64,000 bases of DNA from Branchiostoma floridae (taxonomy: Eukaryota > Chordata > Leptocardii > Amphioxiformes > Branchiostomatidae), in contig NC_049991.1 of assembly GCF_000003815.2 (NCBI RefSeq), positions 9,490,561-9,554,560 on the forward strand, written 5' to 3'. Made by a program: the position numbers and the translations under genes. Position 1 is the first letter of the stretch; each line of letters opens with the position of its first letter. Shown here piece after piece: positions 12,877 to 24,800 of this stretch. Under the pieces are notes generated by a model that did not search any database, was not told the origin of the DNA, and saw only the letters and a program-made list of their open reading frames with translations.

Positions 12877-15800
12877 TTGGTTTTGAAAGCAAGATGTGAG
12901 TGATAAGTTGGATCTCGGTTACAACTCCTGTGAAAAAAATACATATCAAGTCTACGTATCCGGTACCCAGGTGAGCACTATTTCAAGAATGAATATGTTA
13001 GCAAAACACCATCTTGGTTACACCTAAGAAGCACTCGTCACACGTGGGGCTCCTTCACCATGTTTACCTTTCGTGATCTGATGGAATGTTTTGCTGGGGG
13101 CACCTCTGGTTCCGTCAGGTCCAATGGCAGTTACACTGTAATGATACTTCTTGCTCGGTTTTAGACCGTCTATCTGGTACTCTACGTTCGTCGTCTTTCC
13201 TGTGAGAAGTTCTATTCCTTCTGTCTGAACGGCGACTTCGTATCGGTTAGCGCCGGGGACAGGCGCCCAGCCCAGCGACATGCCGGACTCTGACACATGG
13301 TTCACCCTCACATCACCAGGAGCTGGGAGCGCTACACACAGGGGACAGGGACAAAGCAAAAGCTGGGATGGGGTTCGTTTTGATTTTTCAAGCTATGTCG
13401 CTAAAGCTAAGGGCACAACCCGCCGCAGCGTACCGTTAAATACGTGCTAATTACGTGCCAAAACGTGGGCAATCTTTTGGGATCGGTAAGTGGTAGGTAC
13501 GAACTCGTAGGGAATTCGACGGAGCACGCAGACACGCCATAAAACATTACGAGCAGGCAAAACTTTGTGTGCCATCGGGTTGCGGATTCGCCCCCCGTAC
13601 GTGCCAGTACGGACGACCAGCCTGCCCTGAACAGCCTGAACGTTTTCAGAAATACGTGGCGGACGTAGTCTTCAAAAAAACGTAGGGAAAAATTGCACGT
13701 ACGGCGGGTTGTGCCCTTAGCTTAACACATACGTCTTGGTACTGACAGATTCGATGATGTGAAAACTATGCGGTAGGAGCTCACATTCAACAGGGATTTG
13801 AGCAACAGCATCTTTTAATTCTCTAAATACCTTTAGCGGCTTCTTTTGGTTTAGCGACAACGGCCTCGGGTTTCGCGGCATCGCCCTCCGGTATGGCGTC
13901 CCGGGGTTGTTCTTTCTTGCCTTTTGGAACCGCGCCGGGTCCGGGGACCGCGACAGCTTTGAACACATTGAGCACAGACAGGAAAAGAAACATAGAACGA
14001 AAAGTCACACATAAGTAAATCAACGTAACACAACACAACACAACAAACACGGATAAAGAAACACAAAGAAACACGCAGAAAGGCACACAAAAAGTTGCAA
14101 AACAAAGTAACAGAAACGAGCTATATCGCGATAGCAATAGTCAAAACTGCAAAACATACGATTCGGATTATTTTCACCGTGTGAACTGGCGTCGGTGCAA
14201 TGCATGTGGTACCGATCATATATTTGACGAAAAGCTGCGTATCAGTTTAATAAGGAAAAGACACTAGCATCCCTTGAAATCGTTCAGATTTGTACACAAA
14301 ATCGTATACCTCCCATCAACTCCTCTACTGCTTCTAATGTTGTCGGCCTTTCTTCCAGTTTTTCTTGGACCGATGGCTTTTCCGCTGGTAAAGGACAAAG
14401 AGAGTCACATTAAGGACAAACTGTAAACAAAACCGTTCAAACTTCCAGGTACACCACCGCTTACGACAAAGAAGTTGCAGATTAGGCACGATGAATGTGA
14501 ACAGGTAACTTGCGTTGATCTAGGCATATGTAGGATGGAAGAAATGAACATAGAAAATGAATGAAAGGTAAGAAAAGAAGATGGTCATGGTTATTGATGG
14601 TTTAGTACAATGTATGTTGTGAAATGATGATGAATGCCTTAATATAAGATATAATATAAACCAAAGGTGAAGAGAATGTAAGATTTAATGATGAAGGTAT
14701 AATTGAAGAAGTGACATGATGATGATGATGATGATGATGATGAACGTAATTACAAATCTGATGAGATTGTAGTGTGATGATGATGATGCATTGCTGGGAC
14801 TCTCCTATGAACGTTGTATATTATGCTAATGGTAAAAACTGTTCAGCATTTAATGAAGTTTGCAGCTGAGTGAAAGCAATGAACACCAGGAGCTTCGTTC
14901 TACATGTGCATGGAAGGATGGCTTCAAAGTCACAGCACGCTAATGCCCCTCTCGTTGACAGGGTCATTTCATGTCAGCCATTTCATTCAGGCAACTTCCG
15001 GACCAAACGAAAAGGCTGACATAGAAATGAAACCCATCCGCAAGGAAAGGAACCATCTCCACCACCGCTATCACCACCACCGGTCCTCTCACCTGGTACG
15101 GCTTGTTTTAGTCGTTGAAGTTCAGTCATCTTTTCATGCAGACCTGGCTTTGGTTCTAACTCTTCTTTTAGTTTGGCTTGAGGGGCTTTAGGTTTGGCAG
15201 AAGGTTCCATCTTGGGTATTTCAGTAAGAGGAGCCGGTTCTTTCTTGACAATAGCTTCTCCTTTTTCTGTTGATGAAGCTTCGTCCTGTGGCTTCTCTGG
15301 TGTTCGTGCCTCTTCTACTTGGGTGGTGGCTACCGCCTGCGGTGGTTTCTCCGTTGGTAGAGTTTCCTGGATTGCTGGGGTGGTGGAAGGAGCCGTCTCT
15401 GCTGGTTTCTTGTGGACTGGAGGCTCCGTCGGTTTTCCCGACGGTTTCCTCTCAGTATCACTGGGCTCTTTTCTCTCCACTTCTTTGCTTGCCACCTCTA
15501 CTTGCTGTTCCTCAGGGGTAATCTTGACTTCCTCGTGAGGGATCTTGGGAGGAACTGCAGCTTCTCTACCTTTCTCGACAGGAGAGGGGACATCTTCCTT
15601 GACAGGGACATCTACCTTGACAGGGACACCTTTGTCTGTTGTGAGATTTGATGGTTCTGGTATCTCTAGATCTTTGATGGCGACCGCACCTCCTGCCTCA
15701 GTGGGCGCCTTCGAAGCAGCCTCCTTCGCTTTTTCTTCGACAACCTTCTCTGTTGGGGTTTCTGATGGCCTCTCTTCAATCGATACTTTCTCGGCCACTT

Positions 15801-18800
15801 CTGTAACCTGTTCAACGTCTTGAGTTGTCTCAGAGGGTGTCTTGACGACAACCACCTCCCTATCTACTTCTACCGGCTCGACTTTACTTGGTACCACCGG
15901 CTTTTGCTCTTCTAGTTCAATGGGTCTCTTGGCCTCTTTTACGTCAGTTGGGGCGACAGCGACTGGTCTGTCTGTTTGAGCATTATATATTGAACACTTG
16001 AGTCAGAGTGAAATTAGCATCACTAAGTCAAAATCTAAATCCAAATCAGGTGTTGGCATACAATAATACAACGTTTGAGAAATGATGTTATGTTTCATCA
16101 TCAGAAATAACGCAAGCAAGGTGTAGCATATAAGTAACCTCATACTATGTTAAGGTTCCACGTATCTACAGTATTGGTTTCTATGTCAGGAAAGCGAGTA
16201 TGGTTAACTAAGGGGCGCTCAGATAGTGCCCTGGTGCATATCCTTGTGCTGACAGTACTTTGACATCGCGAACTTTAAACGCATGACACTCTTTGTCTAC
16301 TTGACTAAGTAGTGCATTGAATATGTACATGTCAAAGTAACAGTAGCACAAGGAATGCTCTTGTAGCTTGTACCTGTTGGGACAGACACAGGCAATGTTG
16401 GCTTTGCTTGTTCATGGCGTTCCTCCTCAACTGTAATTCAATGCAGTTAATACGTTAGAAGATATCTACATGTATACCAAATATCAAACTATTAAAAGCA
16501 AACTTAGATAGCTGACACTGCCTCTATGATGGCTGCGGTTACACAAAGGTAAGTATTGTTTTCACCAGTGTATGCATGTGTAGGTTTCGTTTGCCATTGT
16601 GTACTTTGTGTGCCCTGCGTACTCTAAACGCAAAGCCTGTTAGCTTGTTGTTACAGGCAAAAGCCTCACCAATAGACCAGCATAAGGACAGGCTATGTAG
16701 ATGAGTTTGATGAGGGTTGACGAAAAATAAAATATGAGGCCCCTAAATAGAAGGGGATAGCAGATAAATTAAAAGGAAGTAATGAACCTAGTTCCTATTA
16801 CTTTCACCTAAACCAGAAGATGAACACCAACACATATAGCTGCAAGAATCCATGAAACCACCATGAAAAATCTACCGGCACAGAGCACAGCTTCCCCTCG
16901 GGTTGGGTGGACAGCGACATACCAGTCATCTAATCCAGGCGACCTTAATACCAAGTAGAATAACTGACAAAGGCAACCGAGCTGCAAGCTAAAGGACACG
17001 TCCCGCCACCTCTCTCCCACTGCAGATGAAGCGACGAAGTTGATCAATTTATCACACCTGTCATTTCCTTTTTCAGTTGTGATACAGGTTTGGTAGTCGG
17101 TTTTACCGTCTCATGCAGTCCAGGTTCTGGCAGTTGTCCTACTTCTTGAGGCTTGGTAGTCGATTTTACCTTCGTCAATACTACCACCTCATGGAATTCA
17201 GGGCCTGGAAGTTGTCCTACGTCTTGAGGTTTGGTAGTCGGTTCTATCTTCTGCACCACCACAGTCTCGTGGACTCCATGTTCTGGTAGTTGTCCTACAT
17301 GTTGGGATTTGGTAGTCGATTTTATCTTCTGTACCTCCACCATCTCATGGCGTTCAGGCTCTGGTACCTGAGATTTGTTGGTCGGTTCTATCTTCTGCGC
17401 AAGTGCAGCCTCATTGAGTTCAGGCTCTGGTACCTGAGGTTCGAAAGTCGGTTGTATCTCCTGTACCTCTACCATCTCATGGAGTCCAGGTTCTGGTAGT
17501 TGAGGTTTGGTAGTCGGTTCTATCTTCTGTACCTCTACCATCGCATGGATATGGGGTTCAGGCTCTGGTAGCTGAGGTTCGGAAGTCGATTCTATCTTCT
17601 GCGCCACTACCGTCTCACTGAGTCCAGGTTCTGGTAGTTGATGTCCGGCACCGGTAGTCGGTTCTATCTTCTGTACCTCAACGATCTCATAGAGTTCAGG
17701 CTCTGGTAGCTGAGGTTCGGCAGTAGGATCTATCTTCTGAACCTCTACCGACTCATGGAGTTCAGGTTCTGGTAGTTCCGGTTTGGTAGTCGGTTCTATC
17801 TTCTGTACCTCTATCGTGTCATGGAGTTCCGGTTCTGCTAGTTCAGATTTGGTAGTCGGTTTAATCTTCTGTACCTCTATCGTGTCATGGAGTCCAAGTT
17901 CTGGTAGTTGAGGTTTGGTAGTCGGTTGTATCTTCTGCACCGTCTCCGTCTCATGGAGTCCATGGTTTGTCTTTGGTGCCCCTGGCCCAAATTTGACCGA
18001 CGGGTCGATCTCCTGTTCCACCAGAGTCTCATTGGGTGCCCGTTCTGTTTGTGGTCCTACTAGTTTAGGTTTGAAAGATTGTTCAACCGTTTGCATCATT
18101 ACAGTATCTACTTTTAGTTGTGGTTCTTCCAATTGTAGTTTAGTAGTCGCTTCCATATTCTGTACCAATACTGCATCATGTATCACTGGTTCAGGCTCTG
18201 TTAGTTGAGGTTTGGAAGTATGTTCCATCATCTGTACCTTGACCTTCTCATGGAGTGAAGGTTCTGGTAGTTGAGTTTCTGAAGTCGGTTCTACCTTCTG
18301 CGCCACAACCGTCTCATGTAGTTCAGGGTCTGGTAGTAGAGGTTTGGAAGTTGGTTCTATCTTCTGTACATCTACCGTCTCACTGAGTAAAGGTTCCAGT
18401 AGTTCAAGCTTGGTAGTCGATTCTATCATCTTTACAACTACCGTCTCGCTGAGTCCAGGTTCTGGAGGTTCCGGTTTGCTAGTCGGCTCTATCTTCTGTA
18501 CCACTACCGTCTTACTGAGTCCAGGTTCTGGAAGATCAGGTTTGGCATTCGGTTCTATCTTCTGTACCTCTACCGTCTCACTATGTCCGGGCTCTGATAT
18601 TTCAGGTTTTGGTGTCGACTTTATCTTCTGTACAACAGCTGTCTTACAGAGTCCAGGTTCTGGTAGTTCCGGTCTGGTAGTCGGTTCTATCTTCTGTACC
18701 CCTTCCGTGTCATGGAGTTTATGTTCTGGTAGTTCAGGTTTAAAGGTCGGTTTTATCTTCAGTACCCCTACTGTCTCATGGAGTTCAGGTTCTGGTAGTA

Positions 18801-21800
18801 CCAAATTGGTAGCTATAGTCGGTTCTATTTTCTTTGCCACTACCGTCTCACTGAGTCCAGGTTCTGTTATTTCAGGTTTGGCAGTTGGTTCTTTCTTCTG
18901 CTGCACTACCGTCTCACTACTGAGTCCAGGTTCTGGAAGTTTAGATTTAGTAGTCGGTTCTATCATCTTTACAACTACCGTCTCACTGGTTGTCGGTTCT
19001 ATATTTCGCACCATTACCATCTTACTGGGTCCAGGTTCTGAAAGTTCAGGTTTGGTAGTCGGGTCTATCATCTGCATCTTTACTGTCTCATTGATTTTAG
19101 GTGTTGGTAGTTCAGGATTGGTAGTCGGCTCTATCTTCTGTTCCACTACCGTCTTACTGAGTCCAGGTTCTCGTCGTTTAGGTTTTGTAGTCGGCTCTGT
19201 GATCTGTACCAGAACTTTGTCATGGAGACCAGGTTCTCGTAGTTCCGGTTTGGTAATCTTCTGCACCCCTTCCGTCTCATAGAGTTTAGGTTCTGGTAGT
19301 TTAGGTTCGAAAGTCGGTTCTATATTCTGCACCCCTTCCGTCCCATGGAGTTCAGTCTCTGGTAGTTGAGGTTTGGAAGTCGGTTCTATTTTCTGTACCA
19401 CAACTGTCTCATCAGGGTGTTCAGGTTCTGGTAGTTCCAAATTAGTAGTCGGTTCCATTTTCTGTACCACTACCGTCCCACAGAGTCCAGGTTCTGGTAG
19501 TTCTGGTTTGGCTGTCGGTTCTATATTCCGCACCATTACCATCTTACTGAGTCCAGCTTCTGAAAAATCAGGTTTGCTATTGGGTTCTATCCTCTGGACA
19601 ACTACCGTCTCACTGAGTCCAGGTTGTGGTAGTCCAGATTTGGTAGTCGGGTATTTCTTACGTACCTCTAAAGTCTTACTGAGTCCGGGTTCTGGTAGTT
19701 CAGGTTTGGTAGTCGCTTCTGTCTTCTGTACCACTACGGTGTCACTGAGTCCGGGTTCTGATAGTTCATGTTTGGTAGTCTGCTTTACTTTCTGTACAAC
19801 AACTGTCTCACAGAGTTCAGGTTCTGGTATTTCAAGTTCTGTTGTCGGTTCTATCTTCTGCACCACTACCGTTTTACTGGGTTCAGGTTCTGGTAGTTGA
19901 TGTTTAGTAGCCGGGTCTTTCTTCTGTACCTCTACTGTCTCACTGAGTCCAGGTTCTGGAAGTTCAAATTTGGTAGTCGACTCTACCTTCTGTACCAGAA
20001 CTGTCTCATGGTGTTCAGGTTCCGGTAGTTGAGGTTTGGTAGTCGGGTATTTCTTATGTACCTCTACTGTCTCACTGAGTCCTGATTCTGGTTTGGTAAT
20101 CTTCTCCACCCCTTCCGTCTCATGGAGTTTATGTTCTGGTTGTTGAGGTTTGAAAGTCGGTTCTATATTCTGCATCCCTTCCGTCCCTTGGAGTTTAGTC
20201 TCTGGTAATTGAGGTTCAGAAGTCGGTTTTATCTTAAGTACCCCTACTGTCCCATGGAGTTCAGTCTCTGGTAGTTGAGGTTTGGAAGTCGGGTCTAACT
20301 TCTGTACCTGTACCGTCTCAATGAGTACAGTTTCTGGTAGTTGAGGTTTCGCAGTCGGTTCTATTTTCTGTACCACAACTGTCTCACGCAGTTCAGGTTC
20401 TGATTGTTCAAACTTGGTAGTCGGTTCTATTTTCTGTACCACTACCGTCTCACTGAGTACAGGTGCTGGTAGTTCAGGTTTGGCATTCGGTTTAATCTTC
20501 TGAACCTGTACCTTCTCACTGAGTCCAGGTTCTTGAAGTTCAGGTTTGGTAGTCGGTTCTATCTTTTTTATCTCTACTGTCTCACTGAGTCCAGGTTCTT
20601 GTAGCTTATGTTTTGTGGTCCGTTCCGTCTTCTGTGCCTCTACCGTCTTACTGAGTCCAGGTTTTGGTATTTCAGGTTTGGTAGTTGCTTCTATCTTCTG
20701 TTGCACTACCGTCTCACTAATGAGTTTAGTTTCTGGTAGTTCAAGTTTGGTAGCTTGTTCTATCTTCTGCACCTCTAACGTCTTACTGAGTCCAGGTTCT
20801 GGTAGTTCACGTTTCGTAGTCGGGTCTATCCTCTGCACCTCTACCGTCTCATAGACTTCAGGTTCTGGTTGTTTAGGTTTGGTTGTCGGTTCTATCTGAT
20901 GCACCACTGCCGTCTCACTTTTTCCGGGTTCTGATAGTTCCGGTTTGGTAGTCGGCTCTATCTTCTGTACTACAACTGTCTCATGGAGTTTAGTTTCTGG
21001 TAGCTTTCTGGTTTCAAGTTTGGTAGCTTGTTCTATCTTCTGTGCCACTATCGTTTCACTGAGTCCAGGATTTTGTATTTCAGGTTTGGTAGTTGGTTCT
21101 ATCTTCTGTCGCACTACCGTTTCACTACTGAGTCCAGGTTCTGGTGGTTTATGTTCGGTTGTCGGCTCTATCTTTTGTGTCACAACTGACTCATGGAGTT
21201 CAGGTTCTGGTAGTTCAGGTTTGGTAGTTGGGTCTTTCTTCTCTACCTCTACCGTCTCACTAAGTCCAGGTTCTGGAAGTTCAGGTTTGGTAGTCGGGTC
21301 AATCTTCTGCGCCACTACCGTTTCACTACTGAGTCCAGGTTCTGGTGGTTTATGTTCGGTTGTCGGTTCTATCTTCTGCACCTCTACCTTCTTACTGAGT
21401 CCAGGTTCTGGTAGTTCAGGTTTGGTAGTTGGGTCTTTCTTCTGTACCTCTACCGTCTCACTAAGTCCAGGTTCTGGAAGTTCAGGTTTGGTAGTCGGTT
21501 CAATCTTCTGCGCCACTACCGTTTCACTACTGAGTCCAGGTTCTGGTGGTTTATGTTCGGTTGTCGGTTCTATCTTCTGCACCTCTATCGTCTCACTGAG
21601 TCCAGGTTCTGGTAGTTCAGGTTTGGTAGTTGGGTCTTTCTTCTGTACCTCTACCGTCTCACTAAGTCCAGGTTCTGGAAGTTCAGGTTTGGTAGTCGGT
21701 TCAATCTTCTGCGCCACTACCGTCTCACTGAGTCCAGGTTCTGGTAGTTCAGGTTTGGTAGTCGAGTCTATCCTCTGCATCTCTACCGTCTCATTGCTTT

Positions 21801-24800
21801 TAGGTTCTGGTAGCTGAGGTTTGGTAGTCGACTTTATCTTCTGTACCACTGCCGTCTCACTGAGTCCAGGTTCTGGTAGTTCAGGTTTGGTTGTCGGTTC
21901 TATATTCCGCACCATTACCATCTCACTGAGTCCAGGTTCTGAAAGTTCAGGTTTGCTATTGGGTTCTATCCTCTTGACAACTACCGTCTCACAGAGTCCA
22001 GGTTCTGGTAGTCCAGGTTTGGTAGTCGGGTGTTTCTTACGTACCTCTACAGTCTCACTGAGCCCAGGTTCTGGTAGTTCCAGTTTGGTAGTCGCTTCTG
22101 TCTTCTGTACCACAACTGTCTCACTGAGTCCGGGTTCTGATAGTTCATGTTTGGTAGTCGGCTTCTGTACAACAACTATCTCACAGAGTTCAGGTACTGG
22201 TATTTCAGGTTCTGTTGTCGGTTCTATCTTCTGCACCACTACTGTTTTACTGGGTTCAGGTTCTGGTAGTTGAGGTTTAGTAACCGGGTCTTTCTTCTGT
22301 ACCTCTACTGTCTCATTGAGTCCAGGTTCTGGAAGTTCAGATTTGGTAGTCGACTCTACCTTCTGTACCAGAACTGTCTCGTGGCGTTCAGTTTCCGGTA
22401 GTTGAGGTTTGGTAGTCGGGTATTTCTTATGTACCTCTACCGTCTCACTGAGTCCAGGTTCTGGTTTGGTAATCTCCTGCACCCCTTCCGTCTCATGGAG
22501 TTCAGTCTCTGGTAGTTGAGGTTCAGAAGTTGTTTTTATCTTAAGTACCCCTACTGTCCCTTGGAGTTCAGGCTCTGTTTCTTGAGGTTTGGAAGTCGGG
22601 TCTATCTTCTGTACCTCTACCGTCTCAATGAGTACAGTTTCTGGTAGTTGAGGTTTCGCAGTCGGTTCTACTTTCTGTACCACAACTGTCTCATGGAGTT
22701 CAGGTTCCGGTAGTTCCAAATTGGTAGTCGGTTCTATTTTCCGTAACACTACCGTCTCACTGAGTACAGGTGCTGGAAGTTCAGCTTTGCTAGTCGGGTC
22801 TATCTTCTGTACCTCTACCATATCACTGAGGCCAGGTTTTAGAAGTTCAGGTTTGGTAGTCGGTTCTATCTTCTGTACCTCTACCGTCTTACTGAGTCCA
22901 GGTTTTGATAGTTCAGGTTTGGTAGTCGGGTCTATGATCTGTACCTCTACCGTCTCATAGAATTCAGGTTCTGGTAGTTCAGGTTTGGTATTCGGGTCTA
23001 TCATCTGTACTTCTACCGTCTCACTGAGTCCAGGTTCTTGTAGCTTATGTTCAGTAGTTTGTTCCGTCTTCTGTGCCACTACCGTCTTACTGAGTCCAGG
23101 TTCCGGTATTTCTGGTTTGGCAGTTGCTTCTATCTTCTGCTGCACTACCGTCTTACTACTGAGCCCAGGTGCTGGTAGTTTAGGTTTGGTAGTCGGCTCT
23201 ATCTTCTGTACCTCAACTGTCTCATGGAGTTTAGGATCTGGCAGTTGAGGTTTGGTAGTAGGGTATTTCTTCTGTACGTCTACCGTCTCACTAAATCCAG
23301 GTTCTGGTAGTTCCGGTTTGGTAGTCGGGACATTCTTTTGTACCTCTATCGTCTCACTGAGTCCAGGTTCTGGAAGGTCAGCTTTGATAGTCGGGTCTAT
23401 CTTCTGTACCTCTACCATATCACTGTGGCCAGGTTTTAGAAGTTCAGGTTTGGTAGTCGGTTCTATCTTCTGTACCTCTACCGTCTTACTGAGTCCAGGT
23501 TTTGATAGTTCAGGTTTGGTAGTCGGGTCTATCATCTGTACCTCTACCGTCTCATAGAATTCAGGTTCTGGTAGTTCAGGTTTGGTATTCGGGTCTATCA
23601 TCTGTACTTCTACCGTCTCACTGAGTTCAGGTTTGGTAGTAGGTTCTATCTTCTTTACAACTACCGAATCACTCATTCCAGGTTCTGTCAGTAGAGATTT
23701 TGACGTCGGGTCTATCTTTTGTACCTCTGCAGTATCATAAAATTCAGGTTCTGGTAGTTGAGATTTGGTAGTCGGGTCTATATTCTGTACATCTACCGTC
23801 TCACAGAGTTGCGTTTCTGGAGGAATCTTTAAAACCTTAGTGTCTCTTCCTTTATCGGCTGATTCATCCTCCTCTGTTGGTGTTTTTGATGACAGTGGCA
23901 AAGTGACTTCTTTGATTTGAACCGTGTCAGTTTCTTTAGAGGGCGCCTTAGAATCATACTCACGATGTTTTCCCCCAAGAAGTTGTTTTGGTGGCTTGTC
24001 GTCACTCGGCAGTTTACTGGAAACTGTCTCAGTTGCAGTGAGTGACGTCTCCATATTCACTACCTCCTCTGTCTTTTCTTTTATAAGCTCCCTTTCCGGT
24101 TGGATCAACGATTCCTCTACTGCAACGTCTTCGACAGGAACTGTCACTTTTATGGTCTCAGATGGCGTCTCAGGAACTCCGGCTTCCCCCACTGTACTAT
24201 TTTCGGCCTCTGGTTCCGGACGTTTAAAGCCAAAAAACTCCTTCAGTTTCATCACGAATCCTGGTCTATCTTGATGCAGTTCAGGGTTTGGTTGTTGCTC
24301 TACTGGTTCGGGATTGGTAGGAGATTCCATTTTCTGTTCCATCTCTTGTATAACTACATTTTCATGCAGTCCAGGTTCTGTCCGTTGTTCTTCGGGTTGA
24401 TGTTTGACTAGGTCCCCTACTCCTGCTGTTGAAGAGGCCTCTCGCATCTCTGGTGATTTCTCTTTGGCGATGTTAGTGACTTCAATTGACCTCTCTACAG
24501 GCGCAGAGTCCATTATTTTCGTAGTAAAGGCCTGTTGGTTAAAACGACTGGACTCTTGTGTCTCCACATTTTCATTCATTGCCTCTTCCTGCTTGCCTAC
24601 GGTGGTAATATATACCCTATCAGGAGTGGTCTTTGCACCATTGTTGTCTCTGTCATTCTCGGCTGGTGCATCATCTTCTGTTGAGGTTTCCGATGGCGGT
24701 GGCACTGTGACGTCCTTACTTGCAACTGTAACTGTTGACTCAGTGGGCACCTTAGAATTAGCCTCGATAGTTTTGTCTTCTACACTCCTGCCCGTAAGCT

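Noticed and set aside
14983-15092. The open frame continuing past exon 52 (GERTGGGDSGGGDG...)
   Set aside because: It runs through a clean GTGAGA donor at 15,092, and the sequence beyond changes composition abruptly.
17290-23557. Many plus-strand open frames with a Ser/Gly/Val/Thr 22-residue repeat (up to 312 residues)
   Set aside because: They are the complement of the minus-strand 66-bp repeat. Their fixed period and lack of starts, splice borders or varied codon use mark them as shadows.
17090-23830. CRISPR array or prokaryotic repeat
   Set aside because: Contiguous 66-bp coding units without spacers, in a eukaryotic intron-exon gene.
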